Source of the DNA: UBA7359 sp963976795
GTDB taxonomy: Bacteria; Pseudomonadota; Gammaproteobacteria; Eutrophobiales; Eutrophobiaceae
Assembly (NCBI GenBank): GCA_963976795.1
Contig: CAXBLT010000007.1
Span: 57,100 to 121,099, forward strand
Reading direction: 5' to 3'
DNA: 64,000 nucleotides
Position 1 is the stretch's first letter. The number at the start of each line of letters is the position of its first letter. Shown here one piece after another: positions 61,251 to 64,000 of this stretch. Under the pieces are notes generated by a model. The model saw only the letters and a program-made list of their open reading frames with translations, was not told the origin of the DNA and made no database searches. The position numbers and the translations under genes were made by a program.

Positions 61251-61483
61251 TGCTTCATTCTTTCAATAATACGGGTAACATCATTGTCTGAAATGAATAA
61301 GGTAAAGATAATAACGCCTTAGGCACTAGACCGAATCGTGCACCAATAGTTAATGGTAATGCCAGAGCTAATGTAACCGATTAATACTAAAACAATACTA
61401 AAAGGCACTCGAACTTTAGCTGTCAACGACTCAAGTTGTGTTGAAACGACTAATATTGATACAACTTTTTTTATAGTACTATA

Positions 61484-62089
61484 TTAGCGCCTGAATTTTT
61501 TCGCTACCCAATAATCAAGACTGATATACTTACCTGCGCCTATAATCAATAAGGCCATTAGCATAATGAAATAAGTAGCGGCAAATTCGATTCCATTATT
61601 GAGTATAACTATAGTTCCATTCTCGGTTAACCAACTATAGTCACCATGTTCCCTCAGAATATCCTTAGCACGATCGAGTCTATCTATCGCTCCCATAGTT
61701 CTTTCAGTTGCAAAGAACCCGGATCCTTCAGCTATAGCCAACCAACCATTCTGTATATGCACAGTCAAAGCCGCAACAATCATTGTAGCTATAAGCGGTA
61801 TCGATACCCAGCGTACTCCCAGACCTAAAAATAATAATATTGCTCCACCTGCTTCAGTCAATGAAGCCATCCATGCCAATAATGTCGGGAATGGCAAACC
61901 CAAGCCCCAATCTGGATTACCAAACCATTCAATCGTACTTTCCATCGAGGCAATCTTTTTTGTGCCTGCGATCCAAAAGACAGGAACAAGATATAAACGT
62001 AAAAATAATGGCGCTAAAAAACCAACAGCCTCCAGTATTTCTTCTAATAAATCCTGACTCCAATTCATTAGATTTATTATTGCAGTCAT
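61484..62089 (-). CDS. DoxX-family membrane protein of the Hvf/bufferin operon (HvfX-like)
   Basis: A 201-residue DoxX-family membrane protein with four main helices (FLAPLFLRLYLVPVFWIAGT, LPFPTLLAWMASLTEAGGAI, VSIPLIATMIVAALTVHIQN, FAATYFIMLMALLIIG). It is the last gene of the operon with the DUF2063 and DUF692 genes. DoxX proteins accompany such clusters (HvfX in Haemophilus-type operons); the role is uncertain, possibly redox or transport linked to the copper peptide. A perfect AGGAGGT ribosome site precedes the ATG at 62089. Confidence 0.85.
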   Translation of the reverse strand: MTAIINLMNWSQDLLEEILEAVGFLAPLFLRLYLVPVFWIAGTKKIASMESTIEWFGNPDWGLGLPFPTLLAWMASLTEAGGAILLFLGLGVRWVSIPLIATMIVAALTVHIQNGWLAIAEGSGFFATERTMGAIDRLDRAKDILREHGDYSWLTENGTIVILNNGIEFAATYFIMLMALLIIGAGKYISLDYWVAKKFRR

Positions 62090-62228
62090 CACTACCTCCT
62101 AATGTCTATTAAAATACAAATGATGATTACTTATTCCTTTCTGCCCTTCTGAAGAAACATGTATCATTACGCTGTTATACTGGACTAATCAACAAGAATG
62201 ATTACAGCACAGATGACTTTAAAATAGG

Positions 62229-63020
62229 CTATTTTCTAGTACCTAACAAAATATCTTTTTCCAGAAACCCCTGCATAATTTCGAGTCCTCCCCGAATGAC
62301 AACTTCAGGACTGGGATGATTTAATTCTTCTGCGATCTTCATAAGGGCTTCTCGCCCTGTGTATTTTTCATCTGATTGAAAGTATTCAATCAGCTTTGCT
62401 GATACTGGATTAAGCACAATAAATCCAACTTCATCATCCTGTTTCCGATAGACAATAATATAGGTTTTTTCATTTGGTGGTGATTCCGGAAGATGCGCTG
62501 GACTTATCTCGTGTACTGGCCACGTATATGCAAATGCCATCGAAATGGGATTTAGTACAGGTATACCTTCAAGTAGTTCACCTTTTTGATCAATATTGCT
62601 TAAATCGATTTCACGAGTATCAATGGATAAGGCTATCTCGAGCCATTCATAATGAGCCAATTCTAAAAGAAAAGGATGATCCTCAGGATGTTCTCCACGT
62701 TCATATTCTAAATAGTGTATAAATTCTTGAGGCATTTTTGGAAACAACGGTGTATGTGCTCGGTGATGATTAACATAATCTCGTAGCATTTCATGCCATT
62801 GTTTTTCTGCTGTGATTTTACGTATTACCGGAAAACTGTTTCCAATAAAACTTTGTATATTATTATATACAAGCTCTCTATATACAGCTAAACGTCGATC
62901 CTCAACACCTTCCGGAGCTGGATTATTATTCGGATCACGCATATGTCGCGTGAACACACTCTGAATGTCTTGAAAATTTTCAGTTTTGCTGTTGTTTGAT
63001 AGACTGGTCATTGTTTTCAT
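62229..63020 (-). CDS. hvfC: DUF2063 partner protein of the MNIO enzyme (HvfC/BufC-like)
   Basis: A 263-residue protein. The N-terminal half is the DUF2063 domain (FTRHMRDPNNNPAPEGVEDR, RLAVYRELVYNNIQSFIGNSF then FPVIRKI), and the C-terminal half is the part common to HvfC/BufC proteins (FAYTWPVHEISPAHLP, YRKQDDEVGFIVLNP). In Haemophilus HvfC recognises the precursor peptide and assists the iron enzyme HvfB. It overlaps the upstream gene by 41 bases, implying translational coupling and joint production. Confidence 0.9.
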   Translation of the reverse strand: MKTMTSLSNNSKTENFQDIQSVFTRHMRDPNNNPAPEGVEDRRLAVYRELVYNNIQSFIGNSFPVIRKITAEKQWHEMLRDYVNHHRAHTPLFPKMPQEFIHYLEYERGEHPEDHPFLLELAHYEWLEIALSIDTREIDLSNIDQKGELLEGIPVLNPISMAFAYTWPVHEISPAHLPESPPNEKTYIIVYRKQDDEVGFIVLNPVSAKLIEYFQSDEKYTGREALMKIAEELNHPSPEVVIRGGLEIMQGFLEKDILLGTRK

Positions 63021-63837
63021 GCTTTATTTGGTACTGCCGAATCGTTTCAACCTCTTTTAGCAGAATGTCTAATGGTGGGATATTAAAATCTCTTTCCAGT
63101 AGCGTTGGAAATACACCAAAATGTTTATAAGCAACATCGAGTAACTGCCATACAGGATCAATGACATCTGCCCCATGAGTATCGACACGTAAATCTTCTG
63201 CTTCAACGTAATGCCCTGCTATATGTGCATAAATGATACGATCACCAGGCAATGCCTTAAGAAATGCTTCAGCGTCATAACAATGGTTAATGCTATTAAC
63301 ATAGATATTATTAATATCGATATGGAACAAGCAATCAGCTTCTTCCAACACCGCATTTACAAACTCTATCTCCTCCATTTCCTTACCAATAGCAGCATAA
63401 TAAGATGCATTCTCCAACGCCATTCGTTGACCAATAATATCTTGCGTACGCATAATTCTTTCAGCAACGTAATGCACTGCCTCTTCAGTAAAGGGTATTG
63501 GCATCAGATCATAAAGATGGCCTTCGTCCGCACAATAACTGAGATGTTCGCTGTAAACGGGAATGTTATGTAGATCAAGGAACTGCTTAACTCGTCGAAT
63601 AAATGCTTCGTCTAGCGGAGCCTGACCACCGATATTTAATGATAGTCCGTGACAGACCACCGGGATTTGTTCTGAAATTTTATGAAACTGACGCCCTAAC
63701 TGGCCACCAACGTCGATCCAGTTCTCTGGCGCCACTTCCATGAAATCTATTTCGGGGGGAACATCATCTGCAAGCGAGCCAATAAAGGCTCGCCGCAGAC
63801 CTAACCCTGCACCTTGTACAGGATAATTTTTAAACAC
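62980..63837 (-). CDS. hvfB: MNIO (DUF692) multinuclear iron enzyme (HvfB/BufB-like)
   Basis: A 285-residue DUF692/MNIO TIM-barrel protein. Likely metal and catalytic residues lie in DFMEVAPENW, CHGLSLNIGG, YSEHLSYC, LENASYY, HIDINNIYVN, YAHIAGHY, VDTHGAD and LLERDFNIP, all family signatures. MNIO enzymes use two or three iron ions and oxygen to modify cysteines in RiPP precursors, in the HvfB case forming oxazolone-thioamide pairs. The start is GTG at 63837, 17 bases after the precursor gene. Confidence 0.94.
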   Translation of the reverse strand: MFKNYPVQGAGLGLRRAFIGSLADDVPPEIDFMEVAPENWIDVGGQLGRQFHKISEQIPVVCHGLSLNIGGQAPLDEAFIRRVKQFLDLHNIPVYSEHLSYCADEGHLYDLMPIPFTEEAVHYVAERIMRTQDIIGQRMALENASYYAAIGKEMEEIEFVNAVLEEADCLFHIDINNIYVNSINHCYDAEAFLKALPGDRIIYAHIAGHYVEAEDLRVDTHGADVIDPVWQLLDVAYKHFGVFPTLLERDFNIPPLDILLKEVETIRQYQIKHENNDQSIKQQQN

Positions 63838-63854
63838 TGTATGTTGACTCAGGC

Positions 63855-64000
63855 TTATTTCTTATCGCCACACTTGCCTTCACCACATTTACCTTCAGCT
63901 TTCTTTTTGTCTCCACACTTGCCTTCACCACATTTACCTTCAGCCTTCTTTTTGTCTCCACACTTGCCTTCACCACATTTACCTTCAGCCTTCTTTTTGT
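63855..64000 (-). CDS. hvfA: Hvf/bufferin-type RiPP precursor, C-terminal part
   Basis: The C-terminal 48 codons of a cysteine-rich precursor; the signal peptide and start lie beyond the window. Read leftward it is made of the 15-residue unit KAEGKCGEGKCGDKK; three units with six EGKCG motifs are visible before the stop. EGKCG is the motif modified in HvfA of Haemophilus (oxazolone-thioamide pairs that bind Cu(I)); bufferins of Caulobacter are related. The adjacent MNIO and DUF2063 genes support this. The protein is probably secreted or periplasmic and binds copper. Confidence 0.88.
   Translation of the reverse strand, partial: KKKAEGKCGEGKCGDKKKAEGKCGEGKCGDKKKAEGKCGEGKCGDKK
63865..64000. 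repeat. Tandem 45-bp coding repeats
   Basis: Three near-identical 45-bp units (15 codons each), differing only by a few bases such as GCT/GCC forms, run to the window edge. They encode the EGKCG repeats of the precursor and probably continue beyond it. Confidence 0.93.

Noticed and set aside
61472..61483. TATAGTACTATA palindrome directly after the DoxX stop codon
   Set aside because: Only 12 bp and very AT-rich, easily found by chance; no T tract or promoter elements support a function.

Overview
The window (64 kb, low-to-moderate GC, densely packed genes on both strands) looks like chromosomal DNA of a free-living gammaproteobacterium. The evidence is a GNAT-type ArgA, a ClpS-ClpA pair, YqhA, YajD, YqcC and YbfF homologues, TypA/BipA, a second EF-G, an 887-residue homodimeric-type AceE and an Lpd that carries its own lipoyl domain. 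Phasins point to polyhydroxyalkanoate storage. Isocitrate lyase, a Bat aerotolerance operon and two c-di-GMP proteins suggest a respiratory organism that meets changing oxygen and carbon supply. I do not assign a genus. No rRNA, tRNA, CRISPR array or complete prophage was seen.

Layout. 0-12 kb: end of dapE, yqhA, aceA with a divergent LysR-type regulator, clpS-clpA, then a leftward argE-argA-diguanylate cyclase group and rightward ilvD. 12-15.6 kb: lytic transglycosylase, pgpA, a frameshifted periplasmic-protein gene and a small operon (exported methyltransferase, DUF423, exported small protein). 15.7-23 kb: a seven-gene leftward Bat operon (moxR, DUF58, DUF4381, batA, a batB/batC fusion, batD, DUF1232) joined by start/stop overlaps or very short gaps. 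23.4-26.3 kb: a four-gene envelope operon ending in dacB. 26.4-32.7 kb: two closely similar Old Yellow Enzyme genes flanking two tandem phasin genes, a decayed LysR gene, and a quinone-oxidoreductase/HxlR divergent pair, then yajD and yqcC.

33-45 kb: a stand-alone second EF-G gene, a GST plus CmcJ/NvfI-type oxidoreductase pair, a DUF4139 exported protein, a cold-shock/DUF1294 protein with an odd tail, an RDD protein, a small tyrosine recombinase inside an 879-bp inverted-repeat unit, and typA. 45-50 kb: CHASE2 serine/threonine kinase, an exported HExxH protein and an M17 aminopeptidase. 50.7-58.6 kb: aceE-aceF-lpd, a YbfF-like hydrolase and argG. 58.8-61.3 kb: a membrane PAS-GGDEF protein with a degenerate EAL domain.

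The most striking system is at the right edge (61.5-64 kb): an Hvf/bufferin-type RiPP operon. It encodes a precursor with 45-bp repeats carrying EGKCG motifs, a DUF692/MNIO iron enzyme, a DUF2063 partner and a DoxX membrane protein. By family precedent it makes a copper-binding modified peptide. A second notable signal is a pair of TTGTCGACAA-type palindromes spaced exactly 62 bp centre to centre, found upstream of both the GST gene and aceE, which suggests one GntR/FadR-type regulator controls both loci. A third is a TGC-N3-GCA palindrome placed identically over the -35 region of both phasin promoters, as expected for a PhaR-type repressor.
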